NCBI RefSeq assembly: GCF_033807575.1 | Contig: NC_084704.1 | Span: forward strand, 11,679,056 to 11,743,055 | Source: Cydia pomonella | Lineage: Eukaryota > Arthropoda > Insecta > Lepidoptera > Tortricidae | DNA length: 64,000 nucleotides | Direction: 5' to 3' | Shown here: positions 1-12,900 of the stretch, in pieces | Numbering within the stretch: position 1 is the first letter of the stretch | Layout of the letters: the number at the start of each line of letters is the position of its first letter | Notes under the pieces: model-generated | Databases searched by the model: none | What the model was told of the DNA's origin: nothing | What the model saw: the letters and a program-made list of their open reading frames with translations, nothing else | Position numbers and translations under genes: made by a program

Positions 1-2
1 CG

Positions 3-299
3 CTACTCTAACCACCCCAGCTCCTCCACGAAGCCTAGCAATGTTTTCAGGTTGCTAACTGCCTCTTTTAGTGTGCACGGAGACCCTATGTATTTGCTCC
101 TGTATACTTCTACCTGTTTGCAGTTTAGAAGAATGTGTTTTGTTGTTTCTTCTTCTTTCATGTGCGCTCTGCACATAGGACTGTCTATTTTACCTATATG
201 TAGGTGTTTGTTTAGTGTGTTATGTCCTGTAATTAATCCTACTATTTTACGTAGACATATCCGTGACTGTACAAATATAACAACGTTATAAGTTTCCAC
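3..299 (-). mobile_element. Non-LTR retrotransposon fragment, RNase H / C-terminal end
   Basis: A minus-strand reading frame running to the window edge carries the end of a retroelement polyprotein. The segment LITGHNTLNKHLHIGKI is followed by a cysteine/histidine cluster, PMCRAHMKEEETTKHILLNC. This is the arrangement seen after the RNase H domain in insect LINE polyproteins (usually GHxxLNxHLxxxG then CxxC, H, C). The frame is short and the rest of the element lies outside the window or is lost, so it is a dead fragment. The clade (Jockey-like or I-like) cannot be fixed from this piece. Confidence 0.7.
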
Positions 300-2850
300 T
301 TTCCACTTCTGTTTATTTATCCGCGAGGTGGCATGGTGCGCCTAGGATTATGAAAGCCTAATCGCGCCTAATCGGCGACGCCCGCGCAGCGTCGAATTCG
401 GACCGATCCGCTCGTTGTTCTGGTAATTGGCTATTCGCAATGTGATTGTTTATGGGATGCTTTTGTTTTGTAATATTGCTTTGTTGTGTACAAATTCGCA
501 TAAAAACGCTATTTAAAAATATGTTAAATATATTAGGCGAGACCAGTATCAATTTATATAAAACAGATTTGAGTCTTGTTTATTTTGGCCTGTTTTTGTC
601 GGCTCATGATAGTGAAGTATTTAATTAAAAGATAGCCAGACAATTTAGGTACCTGTGAGTAATTAGCCCCCAAAATGTCAGCAATAGTAAAACATAACCC
701 ATCCAGTTTAATACAACTTCTACACCAGACACAAAAAAACAATTTTGTATTTTTTATTTTATTCATAGTATTTTCCAGTCGTTTTTCTCATCGTTATTTT
801 CCGAATATTAACAAACAGAAAAGGATTTGAAAAGCAATTCGTTTGCCTGTCATCGTGAAGTCACGCGAAGTAGCTAACTCCAGTCAAATAAGATTAGTTT
901 TGTAAGTTAAATAATAAATTAAGCTTTTAAATTCTTAGAAAAATAGAAGTACTATAGACGTTTTCATGTGTAGAAACAATGAATCATAATTATTGAAATA
1001 TCCACCGGAATTGGGAACGCTTCTGTAACTGCATTAACGGAGCCGTTGGTCTTAAGATTTTACCTGAAGTCGTATGTTTATCGTTATTTCCATACCAATA
1101 CCAAAGAAAAGAGTACTAATATATACATATGCCTTAATGTTGTATTGTATAGCCCCGCTTGCCGATCAGCCTTGTTGATTGAAGTCGTTGGGAAGATTTG
1201 AACGTACTATAAGCAATAAAGCAAACATATAACTCGATTTAGGTAGCAAATAAAAAACGAAAAGATTTTATTTAAGCAATGTATTGTCAGTAAACTCATC
1301 AATTTCGTAATTGGTATTTCAGCCTGATCATAAAAATAGGTAAGCATTGTAACCTTTTTAAAGAATAAGTATTTAAACTACCTAGGCTTCCATTTTCCTC
1401 ATTACTTATAAGTTATAACTAACTTCAAAGTATACTCAGCGTCAAAGGCTAATAATGAACCCAAAAACTATCCAGAATACTAATATTAATAAAACTTTTA
1501 CGCCAGACACAATCATTTTGTAATTTTATTTTTTATAGTATTTCCTAAAAATAAACTTAGTTAATGTGAAATGGATTTTTACAAACTCAAATTAAATGTA
1601 ATCAATCAGTAAGCCCCGTGGTACGCACTGATACAATTTTCAATACATTTCAAACATTATTTTTTAGTTTACAATTTCGTATTCCGTGCGCACAATTTTG
1701 TACATGTGGCAGTAGAAGTTAATGGTGTTTCTAATTAAGTAGGTACACTTCTACGTGATACACGAAAATCTCATCAAATTCCACAGCTAATTCGTAAAAA
1801 ATATGTGCACGAAAGTAACTATGTTGAAACGCTTATTTATTACCCACTTTAAAATATCCCATAGACATGCCTTACCTATTGCCGACCGTACTAGCATTAC
1901 GGCTGCAGACTCCTGCTATTGATCGCGCTATATTTAACGCCATAATGGACTCGCCAACTGGCTGGACGACGAGCCTTAATCAATGCTAATTTAATTAACT
2001 ACTATGCGAATATAGTTCAAAATTCAGTAAGTTAATTAATTATTACGGAACCGCCTCTGTGCACGTGCAGGCACATGAATCTTTACTTAAGATTTTCCAA
2101 ACCGATATAATTTTCGATTTTTTTAAGCTAAGTGGTATAGAATGTATTAGGTAAAGTAAACATCCGTTTACTACACAGTCTCGCCCCATGACAACCCTCA
2201 TCAGACATTTTTAGCGACCAGTTTTTAACGTCGGAACGAGGTGCGAAACTCAAGCGAAGACGAATAAAGGAGAAAAGGTTACATTTTTCAAAGTTTTTGT
2301 GACTCCTAAAATAATATTCTAAAGATAAAATAGTCGGCCCTAATGATCACACCCTACGTGTCTTGACCCTATTCATAGCACTGTAATATTTATACTATTT
2401 ATTAGACACCTATACCTAACCTTTTACACCTTATACAAAGCTTGATTTCTTCGAAATTAGAAGTCTATTTTAAATGCAATTTTAAGTTTTTTTATTATTA
2501 TGAAATCCTAGGTACATACAGTATGTGTTAAAAAGAAAGTTCCTGATAGTGTAATTTACATGGAAGCCATACTGCAAGCTCTCTGATTGTAATGTACTCG
2601 TAGGTCAGTGATGGAGACTTGCTTGATGAATTACTGAAGTCATATGAATCTCCATCTGCTTGTAACTAGGCTACAAGTTGAAAGTTTTACTTACTCACGG
2701 GTTTTATTTTTCATTTCAGGAGTTTCCTTGGCCATCATGCAACCCTTTAAAAACATATCATGATTGAATAGTTGAAAATTTATGGTGAATATGTTTTTTT
2801 GAAAAAAAAAACATTTTTGATACAAGCTTTCATTACTGACTGTACTAATG
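300..2850. other. AT-rich intergenic DNA, nothing recognised
   Basis: No frame longer than about 70 codons and no family motif. Short frames on both strands near 358-766 have no domain-like composition. No tandem repeat or strong palindrome stood out. Confidence 0.5.
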
Positions 2851-2924
2851 TTTCAACAGGCAACTAATACTACTGAGGACATTAAGACAATTCTAAAAAA
2901 CTCAAACTTATTATTATTATTATA

Positions 2925-3130
2925 ACCACAATCACACAACGGACTCTCGTTCCATCCCCATTTGTGACGCATATAATTGCACCTGCACCTGTGCGGATTA
3001 TGTTGAGGCGGCACCAGTATTTCCTCTGCAGCGAGAAGCCCTTCGGCTTCCGAGTAGGGTTTTGGGTACTTTTGTGGTGACCAGTCGCAGCCTTCGCCCA
3101 TTCTTCCTTCCACGCCTGCTCCACCTGAAA
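2925..3130 (-). mobile_element. Frameshifted LINE fragment, RNase H C-terminal region
   Basis: Two overlapping minus-strand frames together give an end like LNxIRTGxGRCNYMRHKWGW followed by SPLCDCG, a common C-terminal signature of moth LINE polyproteins. One frame carries RLNIIRTGAGA and the other carries CNYMRHKWGWNESPLCDCG, so a one-base frameshift separates them and the copy is a pseudogene. A TTA-rich run (about 2910-2925) follows in the sense direction and may be the tail. Confidence 0.65.
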
Positions 3131-3235
3131 ACCGCCACTCCTCAGTTTTCTCCCTGCCTCGCTCGTAGGTCGGCGCGATTTGAGTCGATGCGGTGGTGGG
3201 TTAGTGAACTCTTTGTGGACAGGTAGATCGGCTCG

Positions 3236-3260
3236 GATATATATATATATATATATATAT
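3236..3260. repeat. (AT)n microsatellite
   Basis: About 12 uninterrupted AT dinucleotides followed by a short T run. Confidence 0.9.
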
Positions 3261-4730
3261 TTTTACTTCTCTCAAGAGCGCGTGTTTCCTGCGTAACTGA
3301 GGCGGAGCTATGTGGCTAAGCACTGGTAACCAGTGAGTCGGCGTAGATTTTACACACAAAAAACAGTCAAGTAGCTAATTACTAGGTAGATATTCTCAGT
3401 ACTTTTAGTACTTGAAAAAAAAGATTATCATGTCTTCATGAGCTACTTATTAAAGTAGACAACGAACAAGAATTTTCAATATAAACAATTCAATATAAAA
3501 ACTGAGACTGAAAAAGTTCATCGGAAATGGCACATTACACGTTTTACGCCCTCTACATTAGCAAACCATTTACAAATGACCTCTGACTTCTATACGAGGG
3601 CTTATTCTGCAGTGTGGTATCGTGGAAGAAATTGAAAGGCACAGGTCAAGTTATCTTGGTGAGTTAAGTATAGGATAGAGACATGAGGGTGGATAAATCG
3701 TCTTCCAGCGAGGAATGACGGATGTCTTTACAAGGTAGAGATGTCAGCGGAACTTATGGTGGTCTGAGATGTTCAAACTAGTGAAACTAGATAACCTAAA
3801 TCTGATACGAGGGTTCGATTAAACATTAAGTACCAAAATAAATGACCTGTAATTACTACTACTAAATAGGATTTAAGAGCGGGAAAATCTAAAGAATACA
3901 AGTAACATATTGGTTGTTGTTAAACAAATGACAGTTTTACATTAGGTGCTTGACGCTATTCAAAATTGTTTTGCGAAAGTCATGACAGTCACTAAGCGCT
4001 CTAATTTTCCATACCTTTCTATAGCACAGCTAAATTGACATTAATTAAATCCTAGTACACGTACCTATTCATTTGTGGCCTCAACTGGAGTAAAAATAAT
4101 CTCATAATTTCAATTCAAATACAAATTTTCGAGATGCACATTTTGAACTTATCCATCATTATTATTAATCAACCTAAAGACTACTGAGTAAACAGACATG
4201 TTTCGAATTCCCTCTTGAAGTTTGAGGACGATTTAGGAACAACATGTATTTAGACATGTATAGAGATACTATAGGTATAGGTACCTAAATAGGTATTTCT
4301 ACAGAAAACCAAACATATAACGAGAACGTAACTAAATAAATATGTAAACTTTGAGAATCACTAAGTGCACTCGATAACATATCGTTCGCTAAAAGATAAG
4401 TGTCTATTTCACCCCCGGTTCTTACACCTCGAATTAAAACGTTACTGTCAAAAAACTATATAAAAACGCTGTAAAAAAACGCGTATCCGATACCCCCACG
4501 TGCGGGCGCTTTGGCGGTATCCGAAATAACACGACAACGTGTAACTCATTTACGTGACGATTTTGTTATGACTGAAATTATTTATGAATTTTGTTTTTTT
4601 ATTTTTTTTACGGAAATAGAATGAAATCGAGAAGTTTGTTCCCGGCCACGGCAAGCGCGGTGATGCAGTTTGAAATTTGATTAAGCTAGTTACAGAAATA
4701 ATAGGAACGTTGCTCGCACTGTTAGTGCTT
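3261..4730. other. Intergenic DNA, nothing recognised
   Basis: AT-rich sequence with no open frame over 60 codons and no motif I recognise. Confidence 0.5.
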
Positions 4731-4734
4731 CAGA

Positions 4735-5945
4735 AAGGAGACCTAGGCTCTCCAAAACATGTCGCGCGAGTGACTAAATACACGTGAGTGGAATCCGTAA
4801 AATTTCCCAAAATACCCTAAAATTATCAGAACACCCGATTTTCATAATGATTCACAAAACGTCATGTTCCCAAAATACACCAAATTCACGATTGTCATAC
4901 TTTATACGGGTACGGTGTTTTTTAAGGCTCCATATGAAATATGTATACATACTATCATACTAATATATTTATTACAATTTGCTGCACAATAGTATCGATA
5001 AATTGAGTTAAATCTAAAAAAACGTTACCGGGCCCTTTAATTCGTATAAAACTCACAGCACTTATGTTTAGGAAAGTGAGTTTTTCAGCGAAAACTATTT
5101 TTGTTTAAAGTACTTGTAATGCACTATTCCCTTGATTTTTTATATTTTTGGTAAGCTCGGTATAGTAATATTTTTCTAAGATTTCAGAATTGCCTTATAG
5201 AACTATATAGGGCAATTCAGACGACTTATAAACATACTACTAAGTACAGCTCAAAAATTTTCGAGGAAGGCGATTTCCTCCAAACATATACACTGAATCA
5301 AAAAACTTTATTTGTATCCTCCCTATCCTTATTATTTTTAGGGTTCCGTAGTCAACTAGGAACCCTCATAATTTCGCCTTTTCCGTCTGTCTGTCTTTCT
5401 GTCTGTCCGTCCGCAGCTTTGCTCCGTGATGGTTAGTGCTAGTAAGCTAAAAGTTGACATAGATATACAAATTAATATCTTCGGCCTCCCATACACGTTA
5501 AGTGGGAATTACATTTTTTTTTCGCTTCAATCCAATCGTGTAGGATATCGTTGGAAAGGTCTTTCAAAATGAATAGGGATCTGTTAAAGTAAATATTTTT
5601 TCATAAAGTAAAAATCGTCGGCAATAATTGCTTCTAAAGTGAAAAACAAAGGCGTCCTTAGGAGGCTTTAGTGTATTTTGGGAAAAGGCCGTTTTGTGAA
5701 TTAATCATTATGGGAAATGGGTGTTCTGTGATTGAAATTTAGAGTATTTTGGGAAAAGAGCCTTTTGTGTATCGGTTTTTATGAGCTTCAGCCCATTTGG
5801 AATTGACTCATATTGAGGAAAGTGCAAATCGAGAACGGTTCATTTTGGTAACAAGCTCATTTGAGTTTCATTCGCTATGAGAATAGTTTTTTATAATATT
5901 GGTATTAATTGAGGATTGGTGTATTTTGAGTTTAGTGTCGCATGC
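4735..5945. repeat. Composite dispersed repeat with inverted TTTTGGGAA motifs
   Basis: It opens with a block of about 55 bp (4735-4793, containing ACCTAGGCTCTCC and ACACGTGAGTGG) that recurs in reverse complement at 29196-29248. Degenerate CCCAAAATAC motifs near 4805-4890 are answered by GTATTTTGGGAAA motifs near 5665-5770, so the outer parts form a loose foldback. A GGGTTCCGTA element (5339-about 5660) lies inside it. Boundaries are approximate. Confidence 0.5.
5339..5660 (+). repeat. GGGTTCCGTA-family interspersed repeat
   Basis: It begins AGGGTTCCGTAGTCAACTAG, runs through a CCGTCTGTCTGTC pyrimidine stretch, and matches the element at 36175-36490. I see at least six full or partial copies in the window, on both strands. 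It is non-coding and presumably a non-autonomous element. I recognise the family as common in moths but cannot give its formal name. Confidence 0.75.
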
Positions 5946-6026
5946 ACCGGAAAGGCTCGAACCCAGTGAGAGCACAATAGTCCGATACGGAAATGGTGCG
6001 CTTTACCCGAGTTAAACACTACTTTT

Positions 6027-6096
6027 CATATCGAATGCGAGGAAACCAGAGGCAAGATTGCCTTGTCTTGCCTCTGGTTTCCTCGCATTCGATATG
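6027..6096. repeat. Perfect 30-bp inverted repeat (hairpin), 10-nt loop
   Basis: The left arm (6027-6056, starting CATATCGAATGCGAGG) is exactly complementary to the right arm (6067-6096), with a 10-base spacer. No mismatch was found over 30 bp. It lies in intergenic DNA with no flanking frame. Confidence 0.9.
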
Positions 6097-6304
6097 AATA
6101 TTGGCAAAATAAGTAATTAAAGTTATAGACCTACGGGACCTAAGGCCATGTTATCCTTAGGACTCAGGTACTTGCAATCGGAGACTACGTATGTCTGATG
6201 ATATTTAAATAATCCCCAACGGAAAACATTTACTAGATTGCAATATTTATGACAGCACACATATTTTATCAAACTGCAATAATTTTAAAATGATTTGTTC
6301 CTTA

Positions 6305-6860
6305 TAGTATTTTATGCAACAGTTGTATAAGAAGGGTCAAAAAAGGCGAGTGGCGTGAGTTACAATGTGAGCCGGAGCCGAAGGCGTAGGCGAACATTGT
6401 AAAGGAATACGCCACGAGAATTTTTTGACCTACTTATACAACGTTGCATACAATATTTTTCCTACGAGTCAACAAAAATAAATCTTAATTTAGGTAAACA
6501 AATTACAGCAAAAGTATATAGCCAAGACGCGCGAGCATACCTTGTTACGCGCCCGGCCCGCCCCGGGCCGCGGCCGGCCGGTCGGCGACACCTCCTCGTA
6601 ACTCATGAGGCCCTGGTACTTGCTACTTGCTAAATTAATTTTTTGGACAGTTTTTTCTCAATTTTGGCCACCGTAGCCTACGGAGACTAACAAGCAACGC
6701 TAAACGGTCTTCGTAGTCTATGGGTGTTGCTATATTAAGGGGGTCACATGCGTGTTTCTGACTTATGAAGTAATTATTTTTACTATGCAACCAAATGAAT
6801 ATTTTGTAAGTTGGCATCAATGCACTTAGTTTAAAACCGTATCGTATCGTTCGTTTTGGT
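6305..6860. repeat. Dispersed repeat with terminal palindrome (copy 1)
   Basis: An inverted pair at about 6308-6345 and 6405-6442 encloses a GC-richer centre. It is followed by a downstream block with ACGAGTCAACAAAAATAAA, a GC-rich patch of CGG/CCG near 6545-6590, and GGCCACCGTAGCCTA. The downstream block recurs at 33220-33600. A 92-codon minus-strand frame over 6635-6913 shows no protein-family features. Confidence 0.6.
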
Positions 6861-7269
6861 TTTGTTAGGTTGGTAGCCATTAGTCGCAGTAACGTTATAG
6901 CGTATAAAAGCACAAGAGCTTTTATGAGGAATAGACAATATAGACTTTTCTTGAAATCTTTTATGTATGTTCTTATATTCGTGTTAATGAATGCATAAAT
7001 GACAGATAACAGTAGAGGAGTAGGAAAAAGTATGAAAATGTGTGGGATTGCCTCTTACTTTTTATTTTTTTACTTTTCGTTCTAAAACTACCAATAGTCA
7101 ACGACATTACACATAGTGCCAACATGATAAAACTTCCTATTTTAAAGAATGTAAATATTAAAAAAATAAGTATTCGAAAATTTTACTTATATCATTTTTG
7201 ATAAAAACGATACAACGCGGGATCAGTAAAATTAGAACAATTTACCAATTGGGTACTTGACACATGTTG

Positions 7270-8181
7270 AATATTACGAGTATAACAAAATTTAGTTAAA
7301 TGGATAGAAAATGAGCCATCCATTATAAAAAAGAGGAATTTAAAAAATTATATTGAGATTATAAAAAAATACAAGGTTCTAAGAATTTTTTTTTGTCTTT
7401 CATAAACAGAAAAGAAAATGGTACCATTCGATTCCTTACATTTTATTGAAAAATAAATTGTACTACAACTATACGCATAAACGCAATATTTCAGGGTCAA
7501 AATGGCAATTTCCTTGATCTGCCATACATTTACGACAGATTTTCGCTTATGTACTGCATGTATTTTTATTGATCCTTCTTTAAACTAAATAAATAGAAAT
7601 TAAAATATGTTCATAAGTAGGTAATTTAATTTGTTTTTAGAGTGACACTTATATTTATTTTTTATGCAAAATTAGAACTTTACGACAGACTTATATGATG
7701 TGACGTCACATCACCTTATCATTTTGTTAGAGGCGTTTCAATCGTCGAGTGCGAGCGTCAGACTTTAACTGTCATTTCTGATCTTTTGTGTTGCTTAAAT
7801 ACCATGAGTCCCATATAGACAGTATAGGACTCATCAAAGGTCAGAAATGAGAGCTAAAGTCTGACGCTTGCACTTGACGATTGAAACGCCTCTAACAAAA
7901 TGATATTCTAATGTGACGTCACATTACATTAGTCTGTCCTAAATGTATGGAAGATCAAGAAAATTGCTACTTTGACCCTGAAATATTGCGTTTATGTATA
8001 TAGTTGTTAAACAATTTTATACTATAGTTGTTATACTATTATTAAATTAAATAAAATAAAAAAATCGACTGCGGAGTCTTGTATTTTTATAAAATCTCAA
8101 TATATTTTTTATTATTAATTCCTTTTTTATAATGGATGGGTCATTTTCTACCCATTTTGCAAAATTTTGTTATAATATTGT
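7270..8181. repeat. Long imperfect palindrome, foldback element
   Basis: Successive blocks on the left recur in reverse complement on the right. ATCCATTATAAAAAAGAGG at about 7318 is answered near 8122-8140. The block around GGGTCAAAATGGCAATTTCC (about 7494) is answered near 7960-7980. The block around TTAGAGGCGTTTCAATCGTC (about 7728) is answered near 7877-7897. The arms almost meet in the centre. It encodes nothing. Most likely a foldback or MITE-type DNA element of about 0.9 kb. Confidence 0.85.
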
Positions 8182-8189
8182 TCCAGGCG

Positions 8190-9140
8190 GGGAAATAGAC
8201 AATATTTTTCCATTTGTTTTCACCTACGTAGTTGCTCATGGGACAGGAACACAGAGGATTAGACCTTTTTTCTGCACTAGGGCAGATACGTATCACTTTC
8301 TGCGCACTTTCAGAGCATAAGATATGAAAAATATTTTAGTGCCTTGAGGAGTTGCATTGCACCTACCTCCAAAAAGCCGTATGCGGCTCGCGAGTGCATT
8401 TTGCCGACCCCGGTAGTAGTTGGTAATTGCGTTGTTTTGTTTTCCTAGATTTATGGTGATAGAAGGTAGCTTAGTTCAAGGTGCCTGCCACAGTGCCATC
8501 TCGGTTAATTTTCCAAATAGAGATATACATGGACAGTTCGCGTTCAAAGTAGCTGCGTCAGTTTAATTGTTTCGTATACATATACAAAAATATCTCTTCT
8601 TGTTAAGCTATCTGTGAATGTACAGTATCTACATACTGTACTACTGTTCGTTTTCGTTTCAGGGTTTTTGTCTCTACAATATACTGTGAGTATTTCCTTG
8701 CTAGCAAAAACGCAGTAACATCTCATTCACTAGCTTTCCGATTTTTATATTACCTATTTAATTGAAAAACGCCACATGCTTTCCGTTCCTCAGAAAAACT
8801 GAAGATACCATCTTATCCTAATTACCAGTTAGCATGATCCAAGAATGCATTCCCGCCTAGTTAGCTGTACCAGGAATGCTACAACCGTCTGCAAAAACAT
8901 CGGAAGTGCCGACGAGGCGGTTTGTGATGATGTATGGTCAGAAAAAACATCTCGCTACTTTGTATCTGTCTTCACTTGATGAATGGAAGCAAGGGAAATC
9001 ATGGGGTGTGATTTATTGACACGGGGTTGTAAACTTGATAAATATAGATTGGCGTTCAGACATTTCAATACTTCGTATGTTTGTACCTGTTTCAACTTTG
9101 TGACCCCTTATACGTAAATCAACTCATATAAATTTAATTC
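8190..9140. other. Intergenic DNA, nothing recognised
   Basis: Short frames on both strands with no motif. No repeat recognised. Confidence 0.5.
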
Positions 9141-9494
9141 TTAATAGTAAGCGGCAAGCTTGGTCGAATTTCACCTTCCCATACAAACGATGTTTCGTTC
9201 TCATTATAAAATTACGTGTTGTAATGAAACTTTTCACACATAACGACATGAGGTAAATCTATATAGCTCCAGTTTATAAAACAAACGAAATAGACCAAAA
9301 ACCTGTTTTGTATGAAAAACATAAATTCGCTGTATTTTTTTAACTCTGGTATCTGAAGCTACATAAACTAATTAAAGGACTATACGTTATCCTATTGTAA
9401 GTACAAAGTTTCAGAGCAATCTAGCTAGTCGTTTCAATTTCAAATGAGAGTGTAACTGTTTGTATGGAGAACCGAGCTTGCTTAAGGTTATTAA
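9141..9494. repeat. MITE with terminal inverted repeats
   Basis: The left end (TTAATAGTAAGC, then GCAAGCTTGG and CCCATACAAAC) is matched in reverse complement by the right end (GTTTGTATGG, GAGCTTGCTTAA, GGTTATTAA). It is about 350 bp and non-coding. Confidence 0.75.
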
Positions 9495-9661
9495 AGCAGA
9501 ATGGTTTCTCAGGACCATTTTATGACAACATTTAACCGTAGGTTAAGTAATTGTTTCTCTCAAACCTACGTAGTCCTATAATTTTCTAGCGGTTAGGTAG
9601 TTTTTTGTATATGTGTTTTATATAGTATAGAATGTATTATATATTATAACTATATATGACT

Positions 9662-9965
9662 CAAAATTCAAAATTCAAAAATTTATTCTGCAAGTAGGCC
9701 TCAAGGGCTCTTTTACAAGTCAATACAACATTTATAGTAACATCATATAGTGACATGAAAAAATCATAACAACATTTATAAATACAACAGCCAATACCTG
9801 GGTAAACATTACATTATAATAATCTTAAAATAAATAACTACAATACAATAGAGATGTATAGTCTCTATGGTTAAAAACACATTAAATCTGGAGATGTAAA
9901 AGGTCCCTAATGTCAGAGTACTAATACTAATAAAATTTGGAGGTGTAAAGTCTCTCCAAGTGTCA
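9662..9965 (+). mobile_element. Likely 3' untranslated end of a LINE or SINE
   Basis: It starts with repeated CAAAATTCAAAATTCAAAA then TTTATTCTGCAAGTAGGCC, a sequence I associate with degenerate moth retroelement ends. No coding part is preserved. The orientation is inferred. Confidence 0.4.
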
Positions 9966-12900
9966 AAAACTATTTACATATTTGTTTTATTTCATATCCC
10001 ATTAGCACATACATAGGTCTACCTATGTTTTAGGAAATTAAATATTTTCTTTTATGCCGTTTAGTACAGTTTTGATGTCTACCGTTCTCCAATTCTTCCA
10101 AATCAATTCATAAGAAAGGTCACGTGACTATTTCCATACATTATATCAATCAATTTTGGCTAGGTCCCCAGTTTACTCGTAGCTACTTAATTACATACAA
10201 CAACATATCTCTTCATTGAGATTCTCATTGAGATCAATCAACACCCGTTGTTAACCGGAGCATCGAATTAGCCCGCCCGAGCGCGTGTTTCAGCTCACTG
10301 AAATATTAGTCTACAAGATGTCGTGCCGGGTCAACGGACTGATCAATCGTTGACCTGACATTGAGGTTAAGTAAGCTTTTATTTCTGTTGGTATTTATAC
10401 CGATAAAGGAGAGCTTATGTACCTACCAGCGAAAATTTTGCCCGTTCATTAACCTACAATGATTTACTTAATTATTTAATGCACGATACAATCATACCCA
10501 AATTAGATACTAGTATTAAAGTCAAAGCATTCAGTCCTATGCAAAGTCCCCAGGTAGGGTTCTCAAATATGTAATTGAATTTATTCATCCATTGAAGAAT
10601 AATTGTAAATCAGCTGATTTACGCTCATTATTCTCGCTATTCAAGTTCGTTTCTGAATTTGCATTGGATAATTCTCAGGTCTTTCTACTACGAGTACCTA
10701 GATGTAATGAATACTTAAGACCTCTTCAATGAAGTTGAGTCCATTGAGCGTTGTAATAGATAAGCCATTGAGCTCATGGTTAATGCAGCGGTGTTATGTG
10801 GACAATTAGATGCGGAAGCGTGTGACGGTTGCGCAGGCGCCCCCGCGCAAGCGCGCGGCATGCTAAATGTTGTAAATTGTTCACACACAACTTCAGAAGA
10901 CCAGTGTAAGTCTGACCTACGATTACGTGTGGTTGTGAAGAATTTTGGTGTCAGTTTATACAAGAGATGAGCTCGCAATCGCGGCATTTTTTGTGAATAA
11001 ATAGACCGGAGTGGTGCGAGTCACAAGCTTGCACCCGTGACGGTTTGTCTCGTGACTATTACTATGACTATAGTCTTAGAACTGTACAAATGATTTAAGT
11101 AAGATGGCAAACTTAAAATGGGTTTGGTTCTTGGTTAGGTTAGTGGACAACCAAGCATATGATACATAGCGCTAAACAGTGCATGATGTTGAATTTGAAT
11201 ACTAAACGATCAAACATGAAAAGTCAAAGTAAAAATCTGTAAGCCGTGCCATATATCTAACACATAAATCACACTACTAATATTCTCAAAGTAACCCATT
11301 TATCCCTGGTGTATACCTATATGACGACACTTTCTCACCAGGCATCTTCAAAGTAGATAGTCGCTTCTGTTTGGCACCACATAGTGCTAAGATTTCTTGC
11401 AAAAATTGTTCCACGTCCGTCGTTTGAGGTAAGATATGGTTCCCACGTGACTCATGGCTGCTCGTGTCGTGTGAGACGGGAGAAATGGTAAGAGTGGGCT
11501 AAATGACTCTAACTACTGCGTTTAGCTGTCGCCGTGAGTCGTAAAACACTAGAGCTGATGGTGCGCTGACTTCATTTGTGCATAATATCTACTTTCTGAC
11601 CGGTGTAAGGGGAGATTGGTCTGGGCATGGCGCATACCAGAACGATTTTGGGTTAATTTACTTTGTATGTCTCTTTATCTGTAATACTGTTAGGTTGGGC
11701 GTCGCGGTGCCGCGACAGTATCTCGCCCATATGCTAAGACTCAATTTAAATTGTACACGTCTAAACAGCAAATGTGATGTTACTGACACATACTTGACCA
11801 GTAACCCTCAGGCATTATGACGATTTAGACTTGTGAAATTGTTGGTTTCTAACATAGTATGCAGATTGCACTCTATTTATAGCCAGCGTAACAATTATTG
11901 GACGCTGTAAGTACCTACTACAAAAGTAGTCATGTATTCAGTAGGAGTTCCGAAAGTCTACGTATGTATAATTTCAACAAAGCATAACTAAATATGTCAT
12001 TGTCAAACGCCACATACAAGAGCTAGTGCAAGATCAAATCAGACCCTCTCGGGTCTCGTCAGTGCGAGGAATACTAATTGACATGTTTAGTGACCCGCGA
12101 GACCGCCCGCAAACAGACCGCCAGATATTCGTGCTTGGCGTATCTTTTTACAGTTTATTTAGCGTGTCAGACATTCTTTTTGTAAGCTGCACGTTGCATT
12201 ACTCTTGTTGCTAGCAAAAAATTGTAAAACACAACGGTACCTACCCTACCTGATAGAGCGAACAACCAATTTTACTGCGCTTTAAAACTAAAGCGACGCA
12301 CGGATAGAGTTAGACCAAGACAAGTCTGCAACCATTTTGAAAGCAAGTGTTATTTATACGTCATAATTTCAAAAGAAGTTAAACGTTTAAAATAACACGT
12401 GCACCGCGTGATGGTATCAAAATCGTTGCAGTCTTGTCTTGAACTGACTAACATCTATTATGTAAAACTATTTCTGAACGTTACGCGCCCAATATGCCTT
12501 GCCGATTTCATGTTATTACTGAAATTGAAATATTAGGTAATTAGATAATAAGGTAGGTATACCCTTTTCTTGGCAATGTAAGATACAAAAGACATAATTT
12601 TAAACCCTCTTTTTGTAATTTTTTCTAAGATTTTTTTTTTGCTCATTTGAAAATTTGTACAAATAACACATGAATTTCTGGTTAAATATCTTTTTATCTC
12701 AAAAGAAAAAAAACTGTCGCTATAAAAGCTTTTTACAAAAAAATAGTAGTGTAGTATTAGTAGTAGTAATCACTTTGTTGTAGGTACCTACACAACACAG
12801 GTTCACATAAAATTTACAGAATTGAGATAATACAAACGCGAACTTATCCTTAGATATAAAAGAGATTTAGACCATAGGTAGGTTCGATATTGTCATTTAA

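Noticed and set aside
6027..6096. microRNA precursor
   Set aside because: A perfect 30-bp stem without bulges is not typical of an animal microRNA hairpin, and no small-RNA evidence is available.
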